Shown: piece after piece, positions 24,452 to 34,156 of the stretch
Numbering within the stretch: position 1 is the stretch's first letter
How the letters are laid out: each line of letters begins with the position of its first letter
Assembly: GCA_910584665.1 (NCBI GenBank)
Contig: CAJUBL010000021.1
Coordinates: 1-42,499 of the forward strand
Direction of reading: 5' to 3'
Length of the DNA stretch: 42,499 nt
Origin: an uncultured Muribaculaceae bacterium
Lineage (GTDB): Bacteria > Bacteroidota > Bacteroidia > Bacteroidales > Muribaculaceae
Notes under the pieces: model-generated
What the model was told of the DNA's origin: nothing
Seen by the model: only the letters and a program-made list of their open reading frames with translations
Database searches by the model: none
Translations under genes and position numbers: made by a program

Positions 24452-24700
24452 CATCCGGATGTTCCGGAATGAAGCGCAGATTACGCGGATTAAAAAAATA
24501 AAAAGGGTACGACCCCCTGATGGGTTGAAAAATAACCGCAAATTACGCGAATTACGCAAAAAAGTTTGAAGCATAGATCGATCAAATTGGTCTGTGCTTC
24601 ATGAAAAACTATTAATTTTTTGCGTAATTCGCGTAATTCGCGGTTGTTTTCTAAAATATCCGGATGGAAAAATATAATCTGCATAATCTGCGCTTTTATT
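24452..24700. repeat. Nested inverted-repeat element B
   Basis: The OmpA-TamB gap is filled by concentric arms. Outer arms AAGCGCAGATTACGCGGATTA (24472-24492) and its near complement (24675-24695) are accompanied by CATCCGGAT words on both sides. Middle arms of about 33 bases (24531-24563 and 24615-24649) read AATAACCGCAAATTACGCG and onward, and agree at about 31 of 33 positions. An inner stem TGAAGCA/TGCTTCA spans 24567-24601. A folded transcript would form one long interrupted hairpin. The element resembles that at 37971-38230 in its arms but not in its core. A 64-codon ORF on the minus strand is made of arm sequence and is probably not a gene. Confidence 0.85.
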
Positions 24701-24745
24701 CCTAAAAAAGTGTCTTAAATATTTCGGCCGTAGTTTTCTTGTATG

Positions 24746-24753
24746 TACCTTTG
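24746..24753 (+). promoter_or_regulatory. -7 box for tamB
   Basis: TACCTTTG matches TAnnTTTG 17 bases before the ATG at 24771. The predicted transcript leader is only about ten bases. No clear -33 element. Confidence 0.5.
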
Positions 24754-24770
24754 CGGTAGTTTTTCGTTGA

Positions 24771-27700
24771 ATGAACCGGTTCTACAAGATATTGCGCGCT
24801 GTTATCGTGACTGTCATCGCTATGGCTGTCACGGTGCCTGCTGTTGTCTATGTGGGGCTGTCTCTGCCTCAGGTGCAGAGTAAGGTAGCACTGGCGGCAA
24901 GTTCCGAACTGTCCGGTCTGCTGGGCGGGGAAGTGGAGATCGGTAACCTTACGATCTCTCCGTTCAACCGTGCTATGATGCGTGATGTCACTTTGACTCT
25001 CGGCGACGGACGTGATACCGTCATGACGGTAGACCGGCTTGGAGCAGGCGTCAATCTTTACGAGTTCATTATCAACCGGAAGATAGTTATAAATTATGTT
25101 GAGGTCGTAGGTCTCGAATTGAGAGTCAGGTGTGATTCAGTCGGATCACCGCTGAATATACAGCCGGTGATCGACCGGATATCGTCCCGAGACGGAAAAC
25201 TGTCCGGGGGAGAAATATCAATGGCTGTCAATACGGTGGTGTTGCGTAATGTGCGCCTGTCGTATGACGTTGACAGTATGCCTTTGCCCTCTGCCGGGAT
25301 CTTCTCGCCATATCACGTGTCTGTGAGCGATTTCAGTGCTGATCTCCGGCTTCCGGCTGTGGGCGGTGACCGTCAGTTGTTTGAGATAAAGCGTCTCAGA
25401 CTGCGGGAGTCGTCGGGGTTCGAGATAACGGATTTCTCAGGGAATCTGGCTCTTACCCCCGACTCGCTGTCGTGGAGTGATGTGTGCATCGGAATGCCCG
25501 GATCGCGTGTTGAACTTATTGACTGTCATATTGATAATCCGGAGGGTTTGTCTGTGGACCGACTGCTACTCGGGTCTCCTGTCGTTGCAGGTATAGGACG
25601 AAACAGCTATATCACTCCTGCCGATGTGTCTCCTTTTCTCCCTGTACTGAAACGATTTGACGTACCGATGTCTCTCGCTGTCGATTTCGAGGGTGTTGTG
25701 TCGGGAGAGAGCCGCGTGGCTCTGACTGCTTCGATGCCCGATGACGATATGAGTGTGAGACTGACAGGTGTGGTTTCTCAGCCGCTTGATTCTGCCCGCA
25801 GGGTGAGCGGATTGCATCTGGCGGGCCGTGTGACATCGGAATTGCTCGGGAAGCTGCCGCTGGATCCTGCGGTGCTGCGTGTCGCTGAAGCAGCGGAGTA
25901 TATGTCGGTGACTGTTGACGGGACGCTTGACCACAATGCTGTCGATGCCGAGGCCTTGTTTTCCACTGCCCGTGGCAATGTCGGGCTGTCGGCCAGACTT
26001 GACAGGCTCGGGGACGGCACTCCGGACTATGATCTGGATCTTACGGCTGACCGTGTGGAGCTCGGTATGCTTCTGCGGAATGAATCATTCGATATCGCGT
26101 CGTTCAGGGCCACGGCCAGAGGCCGTCTCGTCGGTAAACGTCCCCGGGGAGTGGCCGAAGTCGATATTGACCGTCTGGACTGGAACGGCCATAGGCTGGG
26201 GAATATCACCGCCCGGCTTGTGACATCGGGCAAGGACTATGATATGAATCTTAAATCGCGTGATCCCGCAGTTATGGCCGATGTATCGGCCAGCGGAGAG
26301 ATTGACCGCCGCCACAAGTCGGTTGATCTTGCGGCGAGGCTGGACCATATTGATATAGGCGAACTTATGCCGGGGACCCGTTATAGCGACTGCGTGCTTA
26401 GTCTGCGCACCCATGCATCGCTCGGCGGTACGTCACCTGACGATGTTACTGGCCGGCTCAATGTCCATGACATACGGCTTGACCGTCCTGACGGCAGCAG
26501 TATAGCCCTGAACGGAGTGAATGTGGAGATGAGCGGCGAGCCTGATAAGGACCGTACGATCGAGCTGGAATCAGACGTGATAAGCGGTATAGTAAGAGGT
26601 AATATCTATCTGTCCACGCTTGCTGACCAGATCAGGAACATAGCTGTGACATCATTGCCTTCACTGGCAGGGGAGACGGTTCCGGATGCAGACGACAGGT
26701 CCAACAGCTTTGACTACCGGCTGACGCTTCACGATACCGAACCGTGGGCCGATGCCCTGAAGATCCCTGTCAGCAATCTTGGCGAGAGCTATCTTGACGG
26801 CGGTGTGGATTACCGGTCGGGAAGTATGTCGCTGAGCCTTGACGCACCTTATCTCAGGCAGGGTAACAAGCTTATAGAGAAGACCCGTCTTGACATCAGT
26901 GTGGCAGGTGAACCGGGGGTGAGTTCTCTCAGTTTCACATCGCGTTTCCCCACTAAGCATGGCCAGCTGCAGCTCAGCTTTGACAACCGTGCTGCCGGTG
27001 ATTCGATCGACAGCCGGCTCAGGTGGTCGATTGACCGCGCGGCCCGTTATGACGGCGACCTGTCACTGAGTGCCGCACTTGACCGCTATGCCGACGGGGT
27101 AGGGGCTCTTGTCACTGTTCACCCCGGGGAGCTGACATTCAATGACTCGACATGGACCGTGAACCGCGCTACGGTCGATATTATTCCAGGCCAGGTTACG
27201 GTCAACGGAATCAATGCCCATCGTTCGGGACAGTTTGTCAAGATCGACGGCAGGGCCTCGCATCTCCCGGAGGATGCCGTTACCATCGATCTGTTAGGAG
27301 TCAATCTCGATTATATTTTCGAGTCGCTCGGCATTGACAAGGTCATGCTGGGCGGTGATGCGACAGGACGTTTTTATCTCTCCGATCTTTTCTCGCGGGA
27401 GCCTCGCCTGGAGACTCCCGGACTGTCGGTAAGGTCGATAAGTTATAATAAGGTGGTGCTTGGCGATGCTGTTGTAAAGAGCCGCTGGGATCAGGACCGC
27501 CGCGCTATCACGCTTGATGCTACCGTCGATCAGCCCGGCGGAGACCGGACACTTATCGATGGCGCCATATTCCCGCTCAATGATTCTCTGGACATAACGT
27601 TTGACGCCCATAATGTCAACGTGGGTTTCATGTACCCGTACATGTCGGCTTTTGCCAGCGAGGTGAGCGGCCGCGCCAGCGGCAAGGCCCGACTGTGGGG

Positions 27701-29261
27701 CAATTTCAAGTATATAGACATGGAGGGCGACATTGCCGGCGATGATCTCTGTATCAGGATCGCTTTCACAAATACCACATATACCACGAGCGATACTGTC
27801 AGGCTGAGGCTCGGTGAAATCTCGCTCGACCATATGAGAATCAAGGATATGTATGGAAATTCGGCTATACTTGACGGTAAGGTATGGCATAAATATTTCA
27901 AGGAACCGGTCTTTGACTTTAATGTCACCGATGCCAGGAACCTGCTGGTGTATGACGAGTCGTCCAGAACCAATCCTGACTGGTACGGGAGTATCTGTGG
28001 CAACGGTTCCGCCCATATCGACGGCAAGCCGGGCGTCGTCAACATCGGTGTCGAGATGGATACGGCTCCGGGGTCGGTTTTCACACTCGTGCTAAATGAT
28101 ATGGAGGAGGCCGACGATTATACGTTCATCACGTTCCGGGACCGTGACGTGATGGCTCTCGGCGAGCAGGAGAAACTTACCGACGACACACCGGGTACGG
28201 TCAGACGTCTTCGTGAAATGCTGGCCAGACGCGAGGAGGTGTCCTCGTCGGCCTACAATATCGTTCTCGAGATGGATATTAACACCAATGCCCAGATCAA
28301 TCTGATAATGGATCCGGCCGGGGGTGACCGCATACGTTCCCGCGGTGCCGGAAGCATGCGTATGACCTATGGGTCGGTCGATAACGAACTACATATGTAC
28401 GGTACGTATACTCTGGAACGCGGTGACTATAATTTCACTCTGCAGGATATCATTATCAAGGATTTCACGATCAAGCCCGGCAGTTCGATCTCGTTTACCG
28501 GCGATCCGTTCTCAGCTATGCTCGATATCAGGGCGGCATATCCGCTCACGGCCAATCTCAGTGATCTCGACGAGTCGTTTCTGCATGACAAGGATCTCAA
28601 CCGTACGACAGTACCTGTCAACGCCATACTGATGGTGAGCGGTCCTATACAGCAGCCTGATATTGATTTCGATCTGGAGTTCCCCACGGTGACCCGGGAT
28701 ACCTATCGCAAAGTGAGGTCTATAGTGAGCACCGAGGAGATGATGAACCGTCAGATAATATATCTTCTGGCGCTGGGACGTTTTTACACTCCTGACTATA
28801 TGGCCTCGGCCACGCGCGGTAACGAGCTGGTGTCAGTGGCCTCGTCGACCATATCGTCACAGCTGGGAAACATCTTAGGCAGCATAAGCGATAACTGGAA
28901 TATCGCGCCGACGTTCCGCAGTGACCGTGGAGACTTCAGCGATGTGGAGGTTGATGTGGCTCTGTCGAGCAGTCTTCTCAACAACCGCCTGCTGTTTAAC
29001 GGTAACTTCGGCTATCGCGACAAATCATTGAACAACACGCAGTTTGTGGGAGATTTCGATATCGAATATCTGCTCAACCGAGCCGGGACACTGCGTCTCA
29101 AGGCCTACAACCGCTACAATGACATGAACTACTATGTGCGTACTGCCGAGACCACACAGGGGGTAGGTATATCGTTCCGGCGCAACTTTGACGGGTTTAC
29201 GGAGCTCATCAGGCGCAGATACCGTCAGGAGCGCCGTGCGGTCACGGACAGTATACGTTAA
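24771..29261 (+). CDS. tamB: TamB-like translocation/assembly module protein
   Basis: 1496 residues. One N-terminal membrane segment (about 8-32) is followed by a very long repetitive beta-strand region in the periplasm, of the lipid-bridge type. The C-terminal TamB (DUF490) domain is clear: TYTLERGDYNFTLQDIIIKD, FTIKPGSSISFTGDPF, LDIRAAYPLTANLSDLDES, VPVNAILMVSGPIQQPDIDF and MNRQIIYLLALGRFYTP, ending in a barrel-like tail. TamB family proteins act in outer membrane assembly and phospholipid transport; the usual partner TamA (Omp85) is not adjacent. Length is typical of Bacteroidetes members. It follows repeat element B and has its own -7 box. Confidence 0.93.
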   Translation: MNRFYKILRAVIVTVIAMAVTVPAVVYVGLSLPQVQSKVALAASSELSGLLGGEVEIGNLTISPFNRAMMRDVTLTLGDGRDTVMTVDRLGAGVNLYEFIINRKIVINYVEVVGLELRVRCDSVGSPLNIQPVIDRISSRDGKLSGGEISMAVNTVVLRNVRLSYDVDSMPLPSAGIFSPYHVSVSDFSADLRLPAVGGDRQLFEIKRLRLRESSGFEITDFSGNLALTPDSLSWSDVCIGMPGSRVELIDCHIDNPEGLSVDRLLLGSPVVAGIGRNSYITPADVSPFLPVLKRFDVPMSLAVDFEGVVSGESRVALTASMPDDDMSVRLTGVVSQPLDSARRVSGLHLAGRVTSELLGKLPLDPAVLRVAEAAEYMSVTVDGTLDHNAVDAEALFSTARGNVGLSARLDRLGDGTPDYDLDLTADRVELGMLLRNESFDIASFRATARGRLVGKRPRGVAEVDIDRLDWNGHRLGNITARLVTSGKDYDMNLKSRDPAVMADVSASGEIDRRHKSVDLAARLDHIDIGELMPGTRYSDCVLSLRTHASLGGTSPDDVTGRLNVHDIRLDRPDGSSIALNGVNVEMSGEPDKDRTIELESDVISGIVRGNIYLSTLADQIRNIAVTSLPSLAGETVPDADDRSNSFDYRLTLHDTEPWADALKIPVSNLGESYLDGGVDYRSGSMSLSLDAPYLRQGNKLIEKTRLDISVAGEPGVSSLSFTSRFPTKHGQLQLSFDNRAAGDSIDSRLRWSIDRAARYDGDLSLSAALDRYADGVGALVTVHPGELTFNDSTWTVNRATVDIIPGQVTVNGINAHRSGQFVKIDGRASHLPEDAVTIDLLGVNLDYIFESLGIDKVMLGGDATGRFYLSDLFSREPRLETPGLSVRSISYNKVVLGDAVVKSRWDQDRRAITLDATVDQPGGDRTLIDGAIFPLNDSLDITFDAHNVNVGFMYPYMSAFASEVSGRASGKARLWGNFKYIDMEGDIAGDDLCIRIAFTNTTYTTSDTVRLRLGEISLDHMRIKDMYGNSAILDGKVWHKYFKEPVFDFNVTDARNLLVYDESSRTNPDWYGSICGNGSAHIDGKPGVVNIGVEMDTAPGSVFTLVLNDMEEADDYTFITFRDRDVMALGEQEKLTDDTPGTVRRLREMLARREEVSSSAYNIVLEMDINTNAQINLIMDPAGGDRIRSRGAGSMRMTYGSVDNELHMYGTYTLERGDYNFTLQDIIIKDFTIKPGSSISFTGDPFSAMLDIRAAYPLTANLSDLDESFLHDKDLNRTTVPVNAILMVSGPIQQPDIDFDLEFPTVTRDTYRKVRSIVSTEEMMNRQIIYLLALGRFYTPDYMASATRGNELVSVASSTISSQLGNILGSISDNWNIAPTFRSDRGDFSDVEVDVALSSSLLNNRLLFNGNFGYRDKSLNNTQFVGDFDIEYLLNRAGTLRLKAYNRYNDMNYYVRTAETTQGVGISFRRNFDGFTELIRRRYRQERRAVTDSIR

Positions 29262-29345
29262 CGCTAATTGCACTTTATCTGTTAATAATGTTTAATTTGT
29301 AGCGTTAGTTTAGTTAAATGGTATTTTATATTGAAACTATATCCT

Positions 29346-29353
29346 TATTTTTG
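29346..29353 (+). promoter_or_regulatory. Candidate -7 box for the SusC operon
   Basis: TATTTTTG matches TAnnTTTG. Transcription would begin near 29360, inside the hairpin that follows at 29355-29394, and leave a leader of about 190 bases. No normal -33 element is seen, so another sigma factor or an activator may be used. Confidence 0.4.
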
Positions 29354-29354
29354 T

Positions 29355-29394
29355 GTCGGTTTTGATAGTGTTGAGGCTTTAAAACCGACTTTTT
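29355..29394 (+). terminator. Terminator-like hairpin in the SusC leader
   Basis: GTCGGTTTT (29355-29363) pairs with AAAACCGAC (29381-29389) across 17 bases and is followed by a run of five T. It could simply end the tamB transcript. Alternatively, as it lies at the start of the predicted SusC mRNA, it could act as an attenuator. The 29395-29548 stretch is AT-rich with no gene. Confidence 0.6.
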
Positions 29395-29548
29395 GTTGCG
29401 GTTAAACTGACTTTTGTTGTTTAAGTAGTTGTAATACAAAAGGTTTGTACTTGTGAATTTATTGGGTTAATTTATTTAACTCAGAAAAAGATGCTGTTTA
29501 TATATAAAGATAAATCAATCAGTTCAATATACACCTAATTTTTATTCT

Positions 29549-32500
29549 ATGCAAAGGAAAAGTTTTTTAGCTTTGATGGTTCTTGCCATCCTGACTGCTT
29601 TTTCGGCGATTGATATGTCCGCACAGGTCGCCGTCGGAGGGGGGGGCGACAAATCAAAGGATGTCAGGACATATGCCGTCAAGGGACAGGTATTTGACGA
29701 TGAGGGAGAGCCGCTGATGGGTGTTTCGGTGCGTGATCCCAAGTCAAAGCGTGGCTGTCTTACTGATGCCGATGGAAAATTCAGCCTTATTGTCGATGGA
29801 GCCGGAGTTTACGATATCTCGCTTTCGTATGTGGGCAAGAAGCCTGTCGAGATGAAGATGAGTCCGGGCAAGTCGGTCAAAATCGTCATGAAGAATAATG
29901 AGAATGAGATCCAGGAGGTAGTGGTTACCGGTATATATAACCGTAACAAGGAGAGCTTTACCGGATCATCAAAGACGTTCGATGCCACACAGCTCAAGGA
30001 GGTTGGCAACCAGAACATACTCCAGAGCCTCAAGACCCTTGACCCGTCATTCACGATGATCGAGAACAACGAGTTCGGTTCAGACCCCAACCGTCTTCCG
30101 GATATCGAGATACGCGGTAAGAGTTCGATCGTAGGTCTCAAGGAGCAGTTTGGCGAGGACCCGAACCAGCCTCTGTTCATTCTTGACGGTTTCGAGACAA
30201 CACTGCAGACCATAATGGACCTGAGCATGGACCGCATAGCGTCGGTGACCCTTCTGAAGGATGCCGCCTCGACAGCAATCTACGGTTCAAAGGCCGCCAA
30301 CGGTGTGGTTGTTGTCGAGACCAAGGCGCCCGAGATGGGTAAGCTGAAAGTCAGCTACAACGGTACTTTCAATCTTTCGTGGGCCGATCTCACCGACTAC
30401 AACCTGATGAACGCCGCTGAGAAACTCGAGTTCGAGCGTCTGTCCGGTAACTTCGAGTCCAATCTGGCATCACAGCAGGAACTGCGTCAGATACGTTACA
30501 ATCAGCTGCTTGCCAACGTGAAACGCGGTGTCGACACATACTGGCTTTCTGAACCGCTCCGTACCGGTCTCAATCAGCGTCACAACATGTACATAGAGGG
30601 TGGCAGCAGCGAACTGCGATTCGGTATCGGTGTCAATCTCAACAAGATCACCGGTGTGATGAAAGGTTCGGACCGTACAACCGGCGGCGGATATATCGAC
30701 CTTCTCTACCGTGTGGGCAGCCTGAGCTTTGTCAATAAGCTTACTGTGGATCTCACCGATTACAGTAATCCTATCGTGCCGTTCTCGGAGTATGCCAATG
30801 CCAATCCGTATTATCCGAAGCGTAATCCCGACGGCAGTGTCGATAAGTGGCTGGAAGCTCCCGACAAGGAGTACAGCGCGACGACCGCCTCTCCCTATGT
30901 TGGCAATCCGCTGTATAATGCTTCACTCAACAGCTACGACAAGTCGAGAGGCTGGAGTGTGCGTGAGAGCTTCAATCTCGAATGGCGCCCGATAAGCCAG
31001 TTTATGGTACGTGGCCGTCTGAGTCTGTATAAGTCTACCGATGAATCGGAGAAATTCGTGTCACCGTCCGACACTCAGTTCAACAGTACCGAGCTGCTGA
31101 AGAAAGGTTCATACCGTGATGACCGCAATGACAGTTTCTCGTATGACGCCGACCTCACTGCGACTTTCGGACATAATTTCAACGAAAGCCATCTTGTAAA
31201 CGCTGTGCTCGGTGCCTCTATACGTGAGTCGCAGAGCAAGGGCAAGTCATTCTCGGCTATAGGTTTCCCGGAGGGTGATTTCACCACTCCCGGTTTCGCC
31301 AATCAGTATCCTCAGGGAGGCAAACCCGATTACAGCGAGTCTAAGAGCCGTGGCGCCAACTTCTATTTCAACGGCAACTACTCTTATAAGAACAAGTATC
31401 TTGTCGATGTCAACTTCAGGCTTGACGGAACATCGGTATTCGGTTCTAACCGCCAGTTTACCGAAACCTGGGCTGTGGGTCTGGCATGGAACCTTGCCAA
31501 CGAGGACTTTATCAGGGACAGGACGAGCATCTTCAACATGGCCAAGATACGTGCTTCTATCGGTAACCCGGGCAACCAGTCGTTCGGCTCGTTCAACGCT
31601 ATCACAACCTATAAGTACAATAACTGGATGCTCAATAATTTCGGAACGGGTGTTCTTATCGATGCATTCGGAAATCCCAACCTCGACTGGCAGAAGACCA
31701 TTGACCTTAACGTAGGTCTCGACCTGAGTATGTTCGAGCGTTTCCATATCACGCTCGATGCCTACAGGAAGAATACCGATCCGTTGCTTGCCAACATAGG
31801 TATTCCGCTGTCGGTGGGTGTGAGCCAGCGTCTGGAGAACATAGGCCAGCAGATCAATAAGGGTATAAGCGGAACCATACGCTATGCCATCATCTACAAG
31901 CCTAAGCAACGTATCAACTGGACCATGAGTCTGACCGGAGCCACCAATAAGGCTGAGTACCGCAAGATCGGAGCCAAGCTGAACCAGTACAATTCGGAGA
32001 ATCTTACCAAGAACCTGACCCGATACCGCGAGGGCGGATCGCCGACAGCTATCTGGGCCGTACGGTCTGCCGGAATTGATCCCGCTACCGGTAAGGAGAT
32101 ATTCATAACGGCATCGGGTGCCTATACATTTGTACACAGCTATGACGACGAGGTGGTAGTGGGCGATACCCGTCCTACAATCGAGGGTGTGTACGGAAAC
32201 ACATTCTACTGGAAAGGCTTCTCGGCAAGCATATATATGCGTTACAGTCTGGGCGGTAAAGAGTTCAACAGTACGTTGTATCAGAAAGTCGAGGGTATAT
32301 CCGAGTCAGGTCTTATATATAACCAGGACCGGCGCGCCCTGTATGACCGCTGGCAGAAACCAGGTGATATAGCACAGTTCAAGGGTATACGCGAATATGG
32401 CACCAGCAATCCTATGTCTGACCGTTTCGTGCAGAAAAACAACTATCTGACCATCGAGTCGGTACGTATAGGTTGGGAGATCCCCTACCGGTGGATGAAC

Positions 32501-32635
32501 CGTATCGGATTCCAGGGAGCCACTATAAGTGCCTATATGAACGATATAGCGCGGTGGTCGACAATGAAAGACGAGCGCGGTACATCCTATCCGTTTGCCC
32601 GCAGTGTGACATTTGCTGTAGGTGTTAACTTCTAA
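29549..32635 (+). CDS. SusC/RagA-type TonB-dependent outer-membrane transporter
   Basis: 1028 residues. A signal peptide (about 1-25, ending MSAQ) is followed by a carboxypeptidase-regulatory-like domain (about 45-115, VKGQVFDDEGEPLMGVSV, SYVGKKPVEM), the TonB-box-like EIQEVVVTG, a plug domain (ILQSLKTLDPSF, PLFILDGFE, ASVTLLKDAASTAIYG, ANGVVVVETK) and a 22-strand barrel to the C-terminal Phe. It is a TonB-driven importer of a ligand delivered by SusD. There is no N-terminal STN domain, so sigma/anti-sigma signalling through the transporter is not expected. A run of eight G at 29639-29646 lies in codons 31-33. Length is normal. First gene of the five-gene operon. Confidence 0.97.
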   Translation: MQRKSFLALMVLAILTAFSAIDMSAQVAVGGGGDKSKDVRTYAVKGQVFDDEGEPLMGVSVRDPKSKRGCLTDADGKFSLIVDGAGVYDISLSYVGKKPVEMKMSPGKSVKIVMKNNENEIQEVVVTGIYNRNKESFTGSSKTFDATQLKEVGNQNILQSLKTLDPSFTMIENNEFGSDPNRLPDIEIRGKSSIVGLKEQFGEDPNQPLFILDGFETTLQTIMDLSMDRIASVTLLKDAASTAIYGSKAANGVVVVETKAPEMGKLKVSYNGTFNLSWADLTDYNLMNAAEKLEFERLSGNFESNLASQQELRQIRYNQLLANVKRGVDTYWLSEPLRTGLNQRHNMYIEGGSSELRFGIGVNLNKITGVMKGSDRTTGGGYIDLLYRVGSLSFVNKLTVDLTDYSNPIVPFSEYANANPYYPKRNPDGSVDKWLEAPDKEYSATTASPYVGNPLYNASLNSYDKSRGWSVRESFNLEWRPISQFMVRGRLSLYKSTDESEKFVSPSDTQFNSTELLKKGSYRDDRNDSFSYDADLTATFGHNFNESHLVNAVLGASIRESQSKGKSFSAIGFPEGDFTTPGFANQYPQGGKPDYSESKSRGANFYFNGNYSYKNKYLVDVNFRLDGTSVFGSNRQFTETWAVGLAWNLANEDFIRDRTSIFNMAKIRASIGNPGNQSFGSFNAITTYKYNNWMLNNFGTGVLIDAFGNPNLDWQKTIDLNVGLDLSMFERFHITLDAYRKNTDPLLANIGIPLSVGVSQRLENIGQQINKGISGTIRYAIIYKPKQRINWTMSLTGATNKAEYRKIGAKLNQYNSENLTKNLTRYREGGSPTAIWAVRSAGIDPATGKEIFITASGAYTFVHSYDDEVVVGDTRPTIEGVYGNTFYWKGFSASIYMRYSLGGKEFNSTLYQKVEGISESGLIYNQDRRALYDRWQKPGDIAQFKGIREYGTSNPMSDRFVQKNNYLTIESVRIGWEIPYRWMNRIGFQGATISAYMNDIARWSTMKDERGTSYPFARSVTFAVGVNF

Positions 32636-32648
32636 AATACTGATCATT

Positions 32649-34097
32649 ATGAAAATATCACATATATTCATATCGGCGTCCGCCGCAGTGTCGCTGATGT
32701 CCTGTTCGGAGTGGCTTGACGTCAAGCCGAGCGACCGTATATCGGAGGAGGTCAACTTCTCGTCGCTGGCCGGTTTCAAGCAGTCTTTGAACGGCATTTA
32801 TGTCGAACTCAACTCATCCGAGCTTTACGGACGCTCGCTGTCGTGTGAGATGATCGAGGTAATGGCCCAGAGATATGCGGTAAGTGCCGAGAACCGTTCA
32901 GCGACCGAGATAATGAACCTGAGCTTCGGCGGTTCGACAGCCAAGTCCCGTATCGAGTCGGTATGGGAGAAGGCTTATAATCTTATTGCCAACACCAACC
33001 TTATAATTGAGAACTGCGAGACACACCGCGATGTGCTTCCTGACGAGTATTACCATCTGATCAAGGGTGAGGCCTATGCCCTGCGCGCCTATCTGCATCT
33101 GGATCTGTTCCGTCTGTTCGGATATATCTATGATTCCGAGTCGACATCGGCCGCTATCCCCTACTATGACAAGTTCAGGCTTGATGTCGCTCCTACACTC
33201 AGTTCACACGAGTATATGGAGCATGTTATAACCGACCTGCTTGTGGCCGAGAGCGAACTCGTCAATGATCCGATCGTGAGATTCGGAACAGCCGGCAGCT
33301 CGAAGGATTTATTTCTGAGCTACCGCAATCTGCGTCTCAATCTCTATGCCGTGCAGGGTGTGCTTGCCAGAGCCTACTATTACATGCAGGACGATGTCAA
33401 TGCCGCTATCTATGCCCGCAAGATAGTTGAGGTGCAGGAGCGTGTGTTCCCGTGGATACAGCCCATAGCGCTTACAAGAGCCAATGTCGACAGGGTATTC
33501 TCGACCGAGGTGATGTTCGCTCTTCAGAATCTGTCACGCGAGTCACTTTACACTTCGATGTTTGACGCCAACAGCCTTAAGGCTGAATCGTTGTATGCGC
33601 CGCGTGAGAATGTGCTCAAACAGATATACGAGGGCTCGACAGCCGACGGTGACTACCGCGTCATGGCATCGTTCAAAGGCTCAGCTGAGCTTGCCGGTGT
33701 ACAGTATCGTGTGTTCAATAAGTATCAGGGCACTGACTCGCTGTATAACCAGATGATTCCGATGGTGCGTACGAGCGAGGCTTTCCTTATCCTGGCCCAG
33801 GTGAGTGATAATGTCAGTGAACGTCTCGGAGCGCTGAACATGGTACGTAACAACCGCGGCTTGCAGAGCACACAGAACCCGTCGGAGGTCGAACACCGTG
33901 ACATGCTTAACACTCTGCTTGACAAGGAATGGATCAAGGAGTTCTATGGCGAGGGTCAGCTGTTCTACTGGTACAAACGTAATGCATGTATATACATGCG
34001 TTCGGCTATCGACGAGTATAATGACAATCCGTTCAGTGTTTCGTCGCCTACCATGTATGTCTGGCCTGTTCCCGACGGAGAGACCAAGTACAACTGA
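32649..34097 (+). CDS. SusD/RagB-type nutrient-binding lipoprotein
   Basis: 482 residues from the ATG at 32649, 13 bases after the SusC stop. An earlier TTG start at 32622 would overlap SusC and push the signal inward. The lipobox is SLMSC (Cys19). The N-terminal SusD-like domain has EWLDVKPSDRISEE and WEKAYNLIANTNLIIENC; TPR-like helices include GEAYALRAYLHLDLFRLFG, and the C-terminal RagB part has EWIKEFYGEGQLFYWYKRN and YVWPVPDGE. It caps the SusC barrel on the cell surface and binds the incoming ligand. Ligand type cannot be read from sequence; the operon carries no glycoside hydrolase. Confidence 0.96.
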   Translation: MKISHIFISASAAVSLMSCSEWLDVKPSDRISEEVNFSSLAGFKQSLNGIYVELNSSELYGRSLSCEMIEVMAQRYAVSAENRSATEIMNLSFGGSTAKSRIESVWEKAYNLIANTNLIIENCETHRDVLPDEYYHLIKGEAYALRAYLHLDLFRLFGYIYDSESTSAAIPYYDKFRLDVAPTLSSHEYMEHVITDLLVAESELVNDPIVRFGTAGSSKDLFLSYRNLRLNLYAVQGVLARAYYYMQDDVNAAIYARKIVEVQERVFPWIQPIALTRANVDRVFSTEVMFALQNLSRESLYTSMFDANSLKAESLYAPRENVLKQIYEGSTADGDYRVMASFKGSAELAGVQYRVFNKYQGTDSLYNQMIPMVRTSEAFLILAQVSDNVSERLGALNMVRNNRGLQSTQNPSEVEHRDMLNTLLDKEWIKEFYGEGQLFYWYKRNACIYMRSAIDEYNDNPFSVSSPTMYVWPVPDGETKYN

Positions 34098-34156
34098 TCG
34101 GCATGGAGAAAGACTGTGTATGAAATGAATAAATCAAACCGTTGATAATAAGTATT

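Noticed and set aside
24490..24684. 64-codon minus-strand ORF in element B
   Set aside because: It is made of the inverted arms and has no independent start signal; reading-frame openness follows from the repeat.
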